From positions 4,642,115-4,706,114 of the forward strand of contig NZ_JAWPMM010000001.1 of the NCBI RefSeq assembly GCF_033344935.1: 64,000 nt of DNA, written 5' to 3'. Under the pieces are notes generated by a model, which worked only from the letters and a program-made list of their open reading frames with translations, made no database searches and was not told the DNA's origin. This document shows, in pieces, positions 54,330-64,000 of the stretch (its first letter is position 1; every line of letters begins with the position of its first letter). A program made the position numbers and the translations under genes. The stretch is from Reichenbachiella sp. (GTDB lineage: Bacteria > Bacteroidota > Bacteroidia > Cytophagales > Cyclobacteriaceae).

Positions 54330-55544
54330 ATGAAAATAGTATACATCTGGCAAATTATTGCAACTCTTATACTATACCATGTTCAGGCTTATGGCCAAAA
54401 CGAAATCGAACTTGGGAATGGAATCAATTACATGTCAAGCGATTCATCTTTTTTTGTGAGATTCAATTCTCGATTCCAAACCCAATATATGGGTAGATTC
54501 AACCTAAAAACCAACTCCTATCAGGATCAATTTACAATCCGTCGCTTTAGACTAAAAGCCACGGGTTACGTTTATAAACCACAACTTCAATACAAAATGG
54601 AACTCGCATTGTCTAACCGAGACCAAGGTGATTTTTTTGCGGAACACAATTATGCTGCGAGTATTGTATTAGATGCCGTTTTGAAGTGGAACTTTCATCC
54701 CAACTGGAGCTTGTGGATTGGTCAAGCAAAATTACCTGGAAACAGAGAGCGGCTCTTTTCCTCCAAATCCCTTTCCCTTCCAGACCGAAGTGTCTTGAAT
54801 AGTCGATACAATATTGATCGAGATAAAGGGATATGGGTACGACATTATCACGAACTAGGCACTTTAGCATTGAGAGAAATATTCTCAATTACTTCTGGTG
54901 AGGGAAGAAATATCACTTCTGACAACTCATCAGGGTATGATTATACCTTCAGAATAGAAGTCATGCCTTTCGGGTTGTTTACCAATAAAGGTGATTATTT
55001 TGGCGCAGACCTTATACATGAAAAAACTCCAAAGTTATCAATTGGTACTACCTATGACCATAACTTTGGAACAAACCGGCAAAGAGGTCAGCTTGGCTTT
55101 TTTCTTTTTAACGATCAAGGTGATCCTCAAAGAAGTGACTTGGCCACTATTTTCGTTGATGCAATCTTCAAATACATTGGGGGAACCATTCACTACGAAT
55201 ATGCGAATAAGCGACTGACTAACGGAGACTATTTCGGATATTCTTCAAATGGGCAAACGATTTTGTATTTCTATACTGGATTCGCTCATAATATCCACTT
55301 TAGTTACTTGTTAACTAATAAACTCTCATTTGAATTTAGGAGTACTTTCAATAGACCAAATCAAGTTACTTCTATCGACGGAGCAAAAATTCACATAGAA
55401 CATCCAGAAAATCGGTACGAATTTGGTTTGTCAAAATACTTCGTTGAGCACACCCTAAAAATCCAAGGGAGCACAATATATCGAAATCGTTGGGCCACGG
55501 ATGATGAATTAATTGTCCTTCTACAAATGGAAATCGGCTTTTAA
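54330..55544 (+). CDS. Outer-membrane porin-like protein (O/P porin type)
   Basis: The start ATG at 54330 (MKIVYIWQ) gives a good signal peptide (ending AYGQ); 54309 adds seven residues. About 404 residues form an anionic-selective-porin-like barrel: SFFVRFNSRFQTQY, the RRFRLKATGYVY segment and the last aromatic residue Phe. This matches Bacteroidota porins of the phosphate-selective family. The substrate is unknown. It stands in front of the inositol operon but on the opposite strand. Confidence 0.75.
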   Translation: MKIVYIWQIIATLILYHVQAYGQNEIELGNGINYMSSDSSFFVRFNSRFQTQYMGRFNLKTNSYQDQFTIRRFRLKATGYVYKPQLQYKMELALSNRDQGDFFAEHNYAASIVLDAVLKWNFHPNWSLWIGQAKLPGNRERLFSSKSLSLPDRSVLNSRYNIDRDKGIWVRHYHELGTLALREIFSITSGEGRNITSDNSSGYDYTFRIEVMPFGLFTNKGDYFGADLIHEKTPKLSIGTTYDHNFGTNRQRGQLGFFLFNDQGDPQRSDLATIFVDAIFKYIGGTIHYEYANKRLTNGDYFGYSSNGQTILYFYTGFAHNIHFSYLLTNKLSFEFRSTFNRPNQVTSIDGAKIHIEHPENRYEFGLSKYFVEHTLKIQGSTIYRNRWATDDELIVLLQMEIGF

Positions 55545-55567
55545 ACATAAGTGAGGTTTCAATACGC

Positions 55568-57148
55568 TTACCCCGTTTGACCCAACAGTATATAAATCAT
55601 CAAAGTTATGAAACAAAGGACGATAGATAATAGCTTAGCATATTTCCAGTGCGTCAGATCCAGCAATTCGATTTCTCCTGTGTGCAAATCCTTGTGGTTG
55701 GGGTAAAAATGAGAAACCCCAAACATGACAGCCAAATTCAGTAGAAACTCTATTCCCCAAACATGGATAAAATGTAAGTCCACTTGCAAGAAGAAAGTAC
55801 ATGTCAGATAGAATGCCAAACCCACAAACAAAGCCGCCTTTGCCCCCATAGCAGACACTCTAGGCATGAAGAACCCTGCAAGCATAATAGAAGCGATAGG
55901 AATAAAGAATATGCCGTTGAGCTGTTGAAGCAATTGATACAAACCTTCGGGTGCATTGGCTACCATTGGAGCTACCAGAATAGCGAATAATGCTAGAATA
56001 GTAGAGGTCCATTTACCCATCTTTACCAACTGATGATCACTGGCTTCGGAGCTGATGTGGCGCTTGAAGACATCTACACTGAATATGGTAGCGGCACTGT
56101 TGAGCACACTATTGAAAGTACTCAACACGGCACCCATCACTACCGCAGCAAAAAAACCTGCAAACCACGTAGGCATTACCTTTTTGATGAGCTCTGGATA
56201 GACTAAATCCTGATTGCTGTACAAGCCATCTCCAAAGTAGTAAAACCCAATCACACCTGGTAAGATGATAATTACCGGAACGATGATTTTTAACACTCCT
56301 GTAAACAATAAGCCTTTTTGGGCCTCAACCAGATTTTTTGCCCCCAATGCCCGCTGAATAATCGTTTGATTCATACACCAGAAATAGATTTGATTGATGA
56401 TCAAACCAGTGAATAACGTTTCGAAAGGCATGACAGAGCCTTTCGTGCCTATCACATTAAATTTTTCAGGTACAGCACGGTACACTTTACCTAACCCCTC
56501 GAACATATTGCCATCTCCAATGCTGATCAGTGCCAAAACAGGGATGGCTACTCCGCCAATCAAAAGTCCGTAACCATTAATCGTATCCGATACAGCAACA
56601 GCTTTTAATCCTCCAAAAATGGCATAAATAGAACCGATGATTCCAACTACGACCACTGTAATCCATAACCCTTCGGACTGTGAAACACCCAGCACTTCAG
56701 ATACATTGAAGATGCTTTCAAGGTTGATCGCACCAGTATAAAGTACGATAGGCAAAAGCGTAACAACGAATGAAATAATCAGGAACAACGCTACTAAGGT
56801 TCGTGTAGTGCCATCAAATCTATTCTCTAAATACTGAGGAATCGTGGTCAATCCCATTTTCAAATACTTCGGTACAAAATAGATCGCGGCGCCAACTAAG
56901 GCCAATGCAGAAGTCACCTCCCAGCCAATAATGATAAATCCATTTTTGTAGGAAGAGCCATTCATACCGATCAAATGCTCGGTAGAAATATTGGTAAGCA
57001 GCATGGATCCGGCTATCACAACTCCTGTCAAGCTTCTTCCACCAAGAAAATACCCATCTTGAGAATCGAGCTGTTCGTTTCTCAATTTATACCAGGAATA
57101 TAGTGCCACGAAGGTCGTGAAAGCCAGAAAAGTAATTAATGTATACAT
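55568..57148 (-). CDS. Sodium/solute symporter (SSS family), probable inositol uptake
   Basis: A 526-residue protein of the SSS/SLC5 family, with about 14 helices. It has the GYFLGGRSLTG lead and MLLTNISTEHLIG in helix 1, and the usual SSS spacing of the core. Its place at the end of an inositol catabolic operon makes inositol the likely substrate, taken up with Na+. It is 14 bp downstream of an iolG-like gene. Confidence 0.85.
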   Translation of the reverse strand: MYTLITFLAFTTFVALYSWYKLRNEQLDSQDGYFLGGRSLTGVVIAGSMLLTNISTEHLIGMNGSSYKNGFIIIGWEVTSALALVGAAIYFVPKYLKMGLTTIPQYLENRFDGTTRTLVALFLIISFVVTLLPIVLYTGAINLESIFNVSEVLGVSQSEGLWITVVVVGIIGSIYAIFGGLKAVAVSDTINGYGLLIGGVAIPVLALISIGDGNMFEGLGKVYRAVPEKFNVIGTKGSVMPFETLFTGLIINQIYFWCMNQTIIQRALGAKNLVEAQKGLLFTGVLKIIVPVIIILPGVIGFYYFGDGLYSNQDLVYPELIKKVMPTWFAGFFAAVVMGAVLSTFNSVLNSAATIFSVDVFKRHISSEASDHQLVKMGKWTSTILALFAILVAPMVANAPEGLYQLLQQLNGIFFIPIASIMLAGFFMPRVSAMGAKAALFVGLAFYLTCTFFLQVDLHFIHVWGIEFLLNLAVMFGVSHFYPNHKDLHTGEIELLDLTHWKYAKLLSIVLCFITLMIYILLGQTG

Positions 57149-57162
57149 GCTGCTATTTTAAA

Positions 57163-58179
57163 TTAATCGTTAAGTATTTCGCTGAGACGTACCACCCGGT
57201 TTTCCTTCATGGAAAGATTGGCCGCCAAGCCTATCGCCAGGGAAATCAATCCATCTTCCCCACCGACTTTTGGTTTTGTATTCGTAATCAGGCAATCCAT
57301 AAATTCCTTCATTTCATTGTAATAAGACCGTATATACCTGTCCATAAAGAAATGCAAAGGCAATGACGCAGACTGGCCGTTCTGGTCATAGTAATAGTGA
57401 TTGTCTGGTGTATTATTATGTGTGCCTGCCATGCCCTTCGATCCGAAAACCTCCACCCTTTGGTCATAACCATAGACCGCTTTTCGGCAATTATCGATTG
57501 TAGCAATGGCTCCATTTTCAAAAGTCAGTGTAATGACTGCCGTATCAATATCCCCAGCTTTGCCAATCTCAGGATCTGTCAGATTTCGGCCTACGGCAAA
57601 TACTTCCTTAACCGGACTATCAGTCATAAACCTGGCCATATCAAAATCATGGATGGTCATGTCCAAAAACATACCTCCAGAAGTTTTGATATAAGAGATC
57701 GGAGGCGGCCCCGGATCGCGACTGGTGATCTTCACGATCTGCGGCTCTCCTACCTTGCCTTCATCTATTAAGCTTCTTATTTTCATGAAGTTCGGATCGA
57801 ACCGGCGATTGAACCCGAGCATAAATTTGATACCGGTCTCTTCGACTACACTCAACACCTTTTTTACAGTTTCAAGGGACAAATCCATCGGCTTTTCGCA
57901 AAACACCTCTTTGCCTGCCCTGGCCGCAGTCATGATGTTGTCTGCGTGCTGATCGGTAGGCGAACAGATCACTACCGCCTCTACCTCCGAATCGGCAATC
58001 AGGTCATTACAATTTTTGTAGAATTTGTTTACTCCATATTGATCAGCAAACTTTTTTGATTCTTCCATTACATCAGAAATGGCTACCACTTCTACATCTG
58101 GAAATTTTAGACAGAGATTGTCCAGATGGATTTGTCCCATCCGGCCTACTCCTATGATTCCTACTTTTATCTTTTTCAT
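57163..58179 (-). CDS. iolG: IolG-like inositol 2-dehydrogenase
   Basis: A 338-residue Gfo/Idh/MocA oxidoreductase: Rossmann GIIGVGRMGQIH, the catalytic EKP (EVFCEKPMDL), DMTIHDFDMARF with the His/Asp of the active site. This fits inositol 2-dehydrogenase (NAD+), which starts inositol breakdown to 2-keto-myo-inositol. It is the fifth gene of the iol operon, 19 bp downstream of the second Gfo/Idh/MocA gene. Confidence 0.9.
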   Translation of the reverse strand: MKKIKVGIIGVGRMGQIHLDNLCLKFPDVEVVAISDVMEESKKFADQYGVNKFYKNCNDLIADSEVEAVVICSPTDQHADNIMTAARAGKEVFCEKPMDLSLETVKKVLSVVEETGIKFMLGFNRRFDPNFMKIRSLIDEGKVGEPQIVKITSRDPGPPPISYIKTSGGMFLDMTIHDFDMARFMTDSPVKEVFAVGRNLTDPEIGKAGDIDTAVITLTFENGAIATIDNCRKAVYGYDQRVEVFGSKGMAGTHNNTPDNHYYYDQNGQSASLPLHFFMDRYIRSYYNEMKEFMDCLITNTKPKVGGEDGLISLAIGLAANLSMKENRVVRLSEILND

Positions 58180-58198
58180 TCTATTAACTTAATATGCC

Positions 58199-59215
58199 TT
58201 AGCCGATTTTAATTAGTTCTTTATTCTTAAATGACTGGGTAGCCCACTCGGCTATTTGTGTCGATCGCACGCCGTCCTGCACGGTTACCTCTGGCTTCCG
58301 CCCTTCCAAAATACAATCCACGAATTCCTGCATCTCATTGGCAAAAGCTTCGTGAAACCGCTCGGGAAAAGACTGGGAGCATTCCTTAGTCACCCCAGAT
58401 TGATCGAACAACTCTACCAGATTTTTTTGCGGTACAGCGCCAATTCTAATTTGACCCTTGGTTCCAATAATTTCGGTTTCTACATTATAGCCATGTGGAG
58501 CAGTACGCCCTGCCAACAAGAAAGCCATACTTTCATTCTCAAACTGCATCAAAGCCGAAACATTATCGCCATCTCCATATTTGGCGTATTCATCATGTGC
58601 AAAGCAACCACCAATGGCATAGACAGATTTGGGCTCAGACTGCAAAAACCAACGAGCCAGGTCAATATCATGAACACCCATATCAATAAATTGCCCAGCA
58701 CTATGCGCAGCGTATTTCAAAGCCCCTCCGATGGCTGATTCAGGGTCTACACTATACCCTCGAAATAAGATGGGACGACCAATGTACCCTTCATCAATTT
58801 TCTTTTTTGCATAGGCATATGAAGGGTCATATCGGCGCATAAAACCAAGCATGAAGACCAGGTCTTTGTGTTCAGCCACTGCTTTTTCTACTTCCAAACA
58901 TTCCTGAAATGACACGCCCAACGGCTTTTCACAGAATACATGTAATCCTCTATTTAAAGCTTCCACTGTTTGAGCACCATGCAAATCGGATGAAGAAACA
59001 ATGGCTACTGCATCCAAATCTGCTTTATCCAACATCTCGGTATAATCAGTAAAGCAGTTGACTGCTCCCAATTCTGCTTTGGCCCTGCCCAGTTCATCAG
59101 GCACGATGCTACATACTGCCTTTAGCTCAGCATGCTTGATTACTCTGGATATATTCTCTGCGTGCTTGAAACCCAACCGTCCCAAGCCCACCAGACCTAT
59201 TCTTATTTTGTTCAT
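58199..59215 (-). CDS. Second IolG-like Gfo/Idh/MocA dehydrogenase
   Basis: A 338-residue paralogue with GLVGLGRLGFKHAE, EKPLG and DMGVHDIDLARW motifs. It is similar in length to the neighbouring iolG, but the sequence differs clearly. A second dehydrogenase may act on scyllo- or D-chiro-inositol or oxidise a different carbon. It is 92 bp downstream of the TIM-barrel gene. Confidence 0.85.
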   Translation of the reverse strand: MNKIRIGLVGLGRLGFKHAENISRVIKHAELKAVCSIVPDELGRAKAELGAVNCFTDYTEMLDKADLDAVAIVSSSDLHGAQTVEALNRGLHVFCEKPLGVSFQECLEVEKAVAEHKDLVFMLGFMRRYDPSYAYAKKKIDEGYIGRPILFRGYSVDPESAIGGALKYAAHSAGQFIDMGVHDIDLARWFLQSEPKSVYAIGGCFAHDEYAKYGDGDNVSALMQFENESMAFLLAGRTAPHGYNVETEIIGTKGQIRIGAVPQKNLVELFDQSGVTKECSQSFPERFHEAFANEMQEFVDCILEGRKPEVTVQDGVRSTQIAEWATQSFKNKELIKIG

Positions 59216-59307
59216 ATGCTTAATCGTATCGCACCCGGCCTAACAGTTTTGTATTTCTACACAGTTTAGCTAACAATCCTGTGTGAATTCTGTATCTCAT
59301 TTTATCC

Positions 59308-60207
59308 TTACAGACCAATTCCTTTAAGATAGTCTCTATTCGCTCTGGCGCAAAATTTAGGGTCGCCCATACCTGGCAAAACATCCTGCTCTACCACAGC
59401 CCATCCGGTATAGTTTTGTTTTTCCAGCTCGGCCAACACTCCTTTGAAATCCACAGCACCTTTACCCAACTCACAAAAGATTCCATGTTTCACACTCGTG
59501 AAATAATCCCATTTATTGATCCGAGCCTGCTCCGCCACTACAGGATCAAAGTCCTTGAAATGCACATGCCAGATTCTATCCTTATATTTTTTAAGTGCGT
59601 CGATAGGGTCTCCACCACCAAAGTGATAGTGCCCTGTATCCAAACAAAGGCCTACCAAATTTTCGTCTGTGTGTTCGATAAGCATTTCCACTTCTTCTGG
59701 CGTTTCTACAAAGCCAGCGCAGTGATGGTGAAATACCGTTTCAAAACCAAAAGCTTCTTTGACGGCATAAGCAATCTGATTAGCTCCTTCAGCAAAAACC
59801 TTCCACTCTTTGTAATTCAAGCCCATGGTGGGTGTGATCCTACCAGCATTTTTGACCCTGGCATCTACTGTACCATTATCATCCGCCAACACAATTCTGG
59901 CATTTTCATATCCAGCATAATACATCAATCCAGCAATCTTCAGTGCATAAGAAATTCCCGCCACGTGACTATCTGCATTACGGAGATTGACTGGAACAAA
60001 TGCACCTAAGAGATCAAGATTCCTTTCAGACAAATCCTGAAATAATTTATAAGGCTGTGTAGGTAAAAAACCCCAATCTCCCAGTTCAGTTCCTTCGTAC
60101 CCAGTTTCCCTAATTTCATCAAGAACCTGAGTATAAGGCGAGGTTTTACCCTCCAAACCAAACTCAAGGATTCCCCATGAGCATGGTGCATTGGCTATCT
60201 TTATCAT
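59308..60207 (-). CDS. IolE/IolI-like TIM-barrel protein (sugar-phosphate isomerase family)
   Basis: A 299-residue xylose-isomerase-like TIM barrel starting MIKIANAPCSWGILEFG, with the metal ligands in CLDTGHYHFGG, HVHFKDFD and the last VEQD. It could be IolE (2-keto-inosose dehydratase) or IolI (isomerase), based on family and operon position. The operon needs an IolE, and no other candidate is in the window, so I favour that. Confidence 0.7.
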   Translation of the reverse strand: MIKIANAPCSWGILEFGLEGKTSPYTQVLDEIRETGYEGTELGDWGFLPTQPYKLFQDLSERNLDLLGAFVPVNLRNADSHVAGISYALKIAGLMYYAGYENARIVLADDNGTVDARVKNAGRITPTMGLNYKEWKVFAEGANQIAYAVKEAFGFETVFHHHCAGFVETPEEVEMLIEHTDENLVGLCLDTGHYHFGGGDPIDALKKYKDRIWHVHFKDFDPVVAEQARINKWDYFTSVKHGIFCELGKGAVDFKGVLAELEKQNYTGWAVVEQDVLPGMGDPKFCARANRDYLKGIGL

Positions 60208-60229
60208 AGTTTTAGTTTTAAATCAATCG

Positions 60230-61705
60230 TTAGAATTTTCGAGACCACTCTTTCGGCCACCTTTCGATTACTACCTTGGTCTGAGTAAAAAACTCGATAG
60301 CATGTCTGCCTTGTCCGTGCAAATCACCAAAAAAGCTGTCTTTCCATCCACTGAAAGGAAACTGAGCCATAGGCGCAGCCACTCCAATGTTAATTCCAAT
60401 ATTGCCTGCCATAGCTTCATTTCTAAACTTGCGTGCACTGGCTCCACTGCTGGTAAACAAGCAGGCAGAATTACCATATTTACTACCATTCACAAAAGCG
60501 ATAGCCTCCTCAACCGTATTCATATGAACCATACTCATCACGGGGCCAAAGATTTCTGTTTCAATGATTTCGCCATCCAGCGCCACATTTTCAAGAATAG
60601 TCGGTGCTATGAAATTTCCATTTTCAAAACCTGAAACCTTTACATCCCGGCCATCAAGCAATACGCTACCTCCCTCAGAAATGCCCTGATCTATTAGCGT
60701 TTTAATTCTTGATTGACTCTCTTTCGTAATGACCGGCCCCATGTCTACCCCAGCATCCAAACCAAAACCAGTATGCTTGCTCTTTGCACTTTCGTATAGG
60801 GCGTCGCGAATTTGATTCGATTGATCTCCCACAGTAACGATGGTAGAAGCGGCCAGACACCTTTGTCCTGCACAACCATACACGCTGTCCGAAACAATCT
60901 GTGCTGTCATATCAATATCCGCATCTGGCAGGATCACCACCGGATTTTTGGCTCCACCCTGCGCTTGTACTCGTTTACCATGCTGGGTGCCTTTAGAATA
61001 AATATATCTGGCTACATTTGTACTGCCTACGAAGCTGATCGACTTCACCAGACTATGCTCCAATAAGGCGTCTACCGTTTCCTTACCTCCATGTACCATA
61101 TTTATCAAACCTTCTGGTAAATCCAATTGATCTATGAGCTTAAAAATTTTGGTCATTGTCAAAGGCACTTTTTCTGACGGCTTCACGATCATGGCATTAC
61201 CACACGCAATGGCATAGGGTAAAAACCAAAAAGTGATCATCCCTGGAAAATTGAAAGGTGCAATGCAAGCGGTGACACCCAGAGGCTGGCGAATCATAAA
61301 TTCATCCACTCCTCTGGCAATGTCTTCCGAAAATTCGGTTTGGATGAGCATAGGTGTACCACAAGCAGTCTCCACATTTTCAATGGCTCGCTGCAATTCT
61401 CCTTTTGATTCTGCCAGCGTTTTACCAGACTCCAATGTGATAGTTTCGGCGAGGTCATCCAGATTCTCCTCCAGCAATCGCTTGAGTTCGAAAAGCGGCT
61501 GCACCCTACGCATGACAGGTACATTTTTCCACTCCAGATAAGCCTTTTGGGCAGCTGTAACCGCATGCTCTACATCTTTGACTGAAGCTGACCCAGCGGG
61601 CACCTTGGCCAATACCTCCTGCGTGGCAGGGTTGATGGCCTCCAGTACCGACTGGTTTTCACTACTAATCCATTTTTTATTTATATAGTTCTTTAAGGTT
61701 TCCAT
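60230..61705 (-). CDS. mmsA: CoA-acylating methylmalonate-semialdehyde dehydrogenase (IolA/MmsA)
   Basis: A 491-residue aldehyde dehydrogenase with the catalytic Cys in GCAGQRCLAA (about residue 283), IAPFNFPGM for NAD binding and the MmsA-specific RMMPGIV-like IMPL segments missing elsewhere. It makes acetyl-CoA/propionyl-CoA from malonate- or methylmalonate-semialdehyde, the last step of inositol breakdown. It is the third gene of the operon. Confidence 0.85.
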   Translation of the reverse strand: METLKNYINKKWISSENQSVLEAINPATQEVLAKVPAGSASVKDVEHAVTAAQKAYLEWKNVPVMRRVQPLFELKRLLEENLDDLAETITLESGKTLAESKGELQRAIENVETACGTPMLIQTEFSEDIARGVDEFMIRQPLGVTACIAPFNFPGMITFWFLPYAIACGNAMIVKPSEKVPLTMTKIFKLIDQLDLPEGLINMVHGGKETVDALLEHSLVKSISFVGSTNVARYIYSKGTQHGKRVQAQGGAKNPVVILPDADIDMTAQIVSDSVYGCAGQRCLAASTIVTVGDQSNQIRDALYESAKSKHTGFGLDAGVDMGPVITKESQSRIKTLIDQGISEGGSVLLDGRDVKVSGFENGNFIAPTILENVALDGEIIETEIFGPVMSMVHMNTVEEAIAFVNGSKYGNSACLFTSSGASARKFRNEAMAGNIGINIGVAAPMAQFPFSGWKDSFFGDLHGQGRHAIEFFTQTKVVIERWPKEWSRKF

Positions 61706-61721
61706 TTTCTCTATTTAGGAA

Positions 61722-63599
61722 TTAATAATAAAATCTTTGTTTTTTCTTATGAGCGAGATAGTCATCATGCACTTTCTGCACACTTTTCATCCCTGAAACT
61801 TCCGCCACAGGCACTTCCCACCAGGCATAACCATCCACGCCGTGGTAGCGATCACATGTCGTATAAATCACTGTAGTTCGAGGTACAGACTTAGCATCTG
61901 ATAGGGCTTGGTTAAGATCTTCATAAGTCTCGCATTCGATTACATGAGCGCCCAGGCTTTTCGCGTTGCCAACCAAATCGACAGGAAGGAAAGCATCCCC
62001 TTTCACTTCGTCTCCCTCTATTTTTCCCGACTTGTCATTTCTGTAAAGAAATCTGGTACCATAGCCTTCGCTACCTAATGAGCGAGACAAGGAACCAATA
62101 CTCTTGTAGCCATCGTTGTTGATCAGCACAATGGTGAGTTTGTAATTTTCTTGTATAGAAGTCACAATTTCCTGCGCCAGCATCAGATAACTCCCGTCAC
62201 CCACCATCACATAGATTTCCCGAGAAGGATCAGCCATTTTGGCTCCCAGCCCACCGGCTATTTCATAACCCATACAAGAATTGCCATACTCCAAATGAAA
62301 GCCCTTGCTGTTTTTGGTCTGCCAGAGTTTGTGTAAGTCGCCAGGCAAACTCCCCGCTGCGCAAAGCACTACATCATTGTCATCAGCAAATCGATTGACT
62401 GCGCCGATGATTTCTCCCTGGCTCAGTCCCTGATCATGGCGATAATCATAGACACCATTTACGATGTCATCCCATTCCTGATTATGTTTATGTACTTGCT
62501 TGCTATAAGTTGCGGACACTTCGTAATTGTCTAACGCTAAATCAATCTCTTCTAAAATGACCTTTGCGTCTCCCACCAGCATCAGACCACCATGCTTGGC
62601 TGAGTCAAATGCGGAAATATTGATATTGATAAAATTGACGTTCTTATTTTGAAAAGCTGTTTTGGAGGCCGTGGTAAAATCACTGTATCTGGTACCAATA
62701 CCAATGACCAAATCTGCTTCAGCGGCCACTTCTGCAGCTCCTTTTGTGCCAGTAGCACCTACCGCTCCGAGGTTGTTTGGATTGTTGTATTTAAGTGCTC
62801 CTTTTCCGGCAAAGGTCTCAGCAACAGGCATACCAGTTTTTTCAACCAATTCCTCCAGCACGTCCAAAGCCTCACTGTAGTGGGCACCCCCTCCTGCAAC
62901 AATCAAAGGCTTTTTGCTTTGGCGAATCATGGAAATAGCCCGATCCAGCAGTCCTTTATCTGGCCTTGGCCGTTGAACCATCCATACTCGCTTTTGAAAC
63001 AATCTTTCGGGAAAGTCATATGCTTCGGCCTGCACATCCTGAGGCAGCGAAAGCGTAACCGCTCCGGTATCGCTCGGAGAAGTCAGTACTCGCATTACCT
63101 CCGGCAATGCCATCAGTAATTGCTCTGGGCGATTGATTCGATCCCAATATTTAGAAATAGGTTTGAAGCAGTCATTAACAGAAACGTCCTGCGACCCTTC
63201 AGACTCTAATTGCTGTAATACCGGCGAAACTTGTCGTCCTGAAAATATATCTCCAGGAAGCAGCAAAACAGGCAACCTGTTGATAGTAGCACCAGCGGCT
63301 GCCGTAATCATATTAGTGGCGCCTGGGCCAATGGACGTAGTACAGATAAAAGTGCTCAGGCGATTCTTCATTTTGGCATAGGCCGCAGCGGTATGCACCA
63401 TGGACTGCTCGTTGCGACATTGGTAGTACTTCAGCTCATTTTGCTGCTGAAGTGCCTGCCCAATACCAGCTACATTGCCATGACCAAAAATTCCAAAACA
63501 TCCTGCAAAAAATCTGTGCTCTACTCCGTCGCGCGCTACATATTGATTACTCAAAAATTTGATGACCGCCTGGGCCGCTGTTAGTCTTACTGTTTTCAT
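61722..63599 (-). CDS. iolD: IolD trihydroxycyclohexane-1,2-dione hydrolase
   Basis: A 625-residue TPP-dependent enzyme: N-terminal TPP domain (VEHRFFAGCFGIFGHGNV), central FAD-type domain, and the C-terminal TPP motif GDGSYLML with the Mg ligand in NNDGY. This matches IolD, which opens the ring of the diketone to 5-deoxyglucuronate. It is 16 bp downstream of the mmsA gene and 1 bp upstream of the kinase. Confidence 0.9.
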   Translation of the reverse strand: MKTVRLTAAQAVIKFLSNQYVARDGVEHRFFAGCFGIFGHGNVAGIGQALQQQNELKYYQCRNEQSMVHTAAAYAKMKNRLSTFICTTSIGPGATNMITAAAGATINRLPVLLLPGDIFSGRQVSPVLQQLESEGSQDVSVNDCFKPISKYWDRINRPEQLLMALPEVMRVLTSPSDTGAVTLSLPQDVQAEAYDFPERLFQKRVWMVQRPRPDKGLLDRAISMIRQSKKPLIVAGGGAHYSEALDVLEELVEKTGMPVAETFAGKGALKYNNPNNLGAVGATGTKGAAEVAAEADLVIGIGTRYSDFTTASKTAFQNKNVNFININISAFDSAKHGGLMLVGDAKVILEEIDLALDNYEVSATYSKQVHKHNQEWDDIVNGVYDYRHDQGLSQGEIIGAVNRFADDNDVVLCAAGSLPGDLHKLWQTKNSKGFHLEYGNSCMGYEIAGGLGAKMADPSREIYVMVGDGSYLMLAQEIVTSIQENYKLTIVLINNDGYKSIGSLSRSLGSEGYGTRFLYRNDKSGKIEGDEVKGDAFLPVDLVGNAKSLGAHVIECETYEDLNQALSDAKSVPRTTVIYTTCDRYHGVDGYAWWEVPVAEVSGMKSVQKVHDDYLAHKKKQRFYY

Positions 63600-63600
63600 G

Positions 63601-64000
63601 TTAAAACCCTCCTCTCGCTTCTATAAATTTCATTGACTCCTCCAGCGTGGGCATGAAGTTGGCACAACCGGGCTGCAATACTACCTGCGCTCCGCTGGCA
63701 TTGCCCATTCGGCAAGCCTTGTATAAGTCCCAGCCATTCAGATAGCCATAGATAAATCCACTGGCAAATGCATCGCCAGCCCCCAGTACATTAAGTACCT
63801 CGACTGGAAAACCAGGCACTATTTCCTCTTCGCAATCTGCTTGGTGAATAGTCACTCCTTCTGGTCCGCTTTTTACGATAAGGGTCTCTACACCTAGTTT
63901 TAATATTTCTTGAATAGCTGCATCCAGATCACCTGTGATTTCCGGAGCAGATATCTGCTGATCTGAAATACTAACCTGCTCTTTGGAGTGTAGCATGGTA
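63601..64000 (-). CDS. iolC: IolC-like PfkB kinase, C-terminal part
   Basis: The frame is open to the right window edge, so only the last ~133 residues are seen. The PfkB signature NVLGAGDAFASGF with the catalytic Asp lies at the centre. In an iol operon this is 5-dehydro-2-deoxygluconokinase (IolC). It heads the part of the operon seen in the window, 1 bp before iolD. The N-terminal sugar-binding half lies outside. Confidence 0.85.
   Translation of the reverse strand, partial: TMLHSKEQVSISDQQISAPEITGDLDAAIQEILKLGVETLIVKSGPEGVTIHQADCEEEIVPGFPVEVLNVLGAGDAFASGFIYGYLNGWDLYKACRMGNASGAQVVLQPGCANFMPTLEESMKFIEARGGF

Noticed and set aside
58256..58738. 160-residue open frame opposite the second IolG-like gene
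   Set aside because: It is the antisense frame of a well-supported dehydrogenase gene and has no protein-like pattern.
62649..63119. 156-residue open frame opposite iolD
   Set aside because: Antisense frame of iolD; no motif and no context.
1..64000. tRNA, rRNA or CRISPR arrays
   Set aside because: I looked for cloverleaf-like and regularly spaced repeat patterns and saw none; this is by eye, not by a covariance search.

Overview
The window looks like a chromosome segment of a marine-type member of the Bacteroidota (Cytophagales-like). The protein families point there: RND pumps fused to an outer-membrane factor, DUF4136, DUF2911, YceI and HYC_CC_PP-like proteins, lipoproteins with short lipoboxes, SSS transporters and an iol operon. 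Start sites also lack strong Shine-Dalgarno sequences. The genus cannot be fixed from this sequence alone.

Positions 1-37.2 kb are a metal-homeostasis island. It holds two regulators that join an HMA-like CxxC module to an AraC DNA-binding domain, a CPH-type P1B ATPase (CopB-like), and a complete CusB-TolC-CusA operon with an added DUF3347 domain. A second CusA is fused to its own outer-membrane factor and has its own adaptor. Two CDF exporters, a Fur-family regulator, an orphan OmpR-type response regulator and several small His- or Cys-rich proteins complete the set. In the middle (7-14 kb) is a minus-strand run of porin-like proteins, YceI-like proteins and three small c-type cytochromes. 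Several genes here are broken: a SnoaL-like lipoprotein, a DUF302 gene, a PepSY gene, a secreted protein split at a 9-A run, and a histidine kinase reduced to about 26 original residues.

Positions 37.3-53.45 kb are a visibly more AT-rich accessory block. Its right part is a complete Tn7-type core, tnsA-tnsB-tnsC-tnsD(tniQ)-tnsE, followed by three TnsB-site-like repeats that end exactly at the start codon of a chromosomal ridA. A second, divergent, AT-rich ridA sits just upstream of tnsA. The simplest reading is a Tn7-like element that enters the 5' end of ridA and carries a replacement ridA. The left transposon end could not be found, so the size of the element is open. Left of the core is probable cargo. 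It includes a CBASS-like operon (CD-NTase, E2-like protein, Sa_NUDIX-like protein, an LRAT-like membrane-anchored putative acyltransferase/hydrolase and a 50-residue protein). Divergent to it is an ECF-type sigma factor with a Panacea-like partner. Further left are a metallophosphoesterase operon, an XRE regulator and three uncharacterised small proteins.

Positions 53.45-64 kb are ordinary chromosome: ridA, a porin, then a minus-strand myo-inositol catabolic operon running iolC (partial), iolD, an mmsA/iolA-type dehydrogenase, an IolE/IolI-like TIM barrel, two IolG-like dehydrogenases and a sodium/solute symporter.
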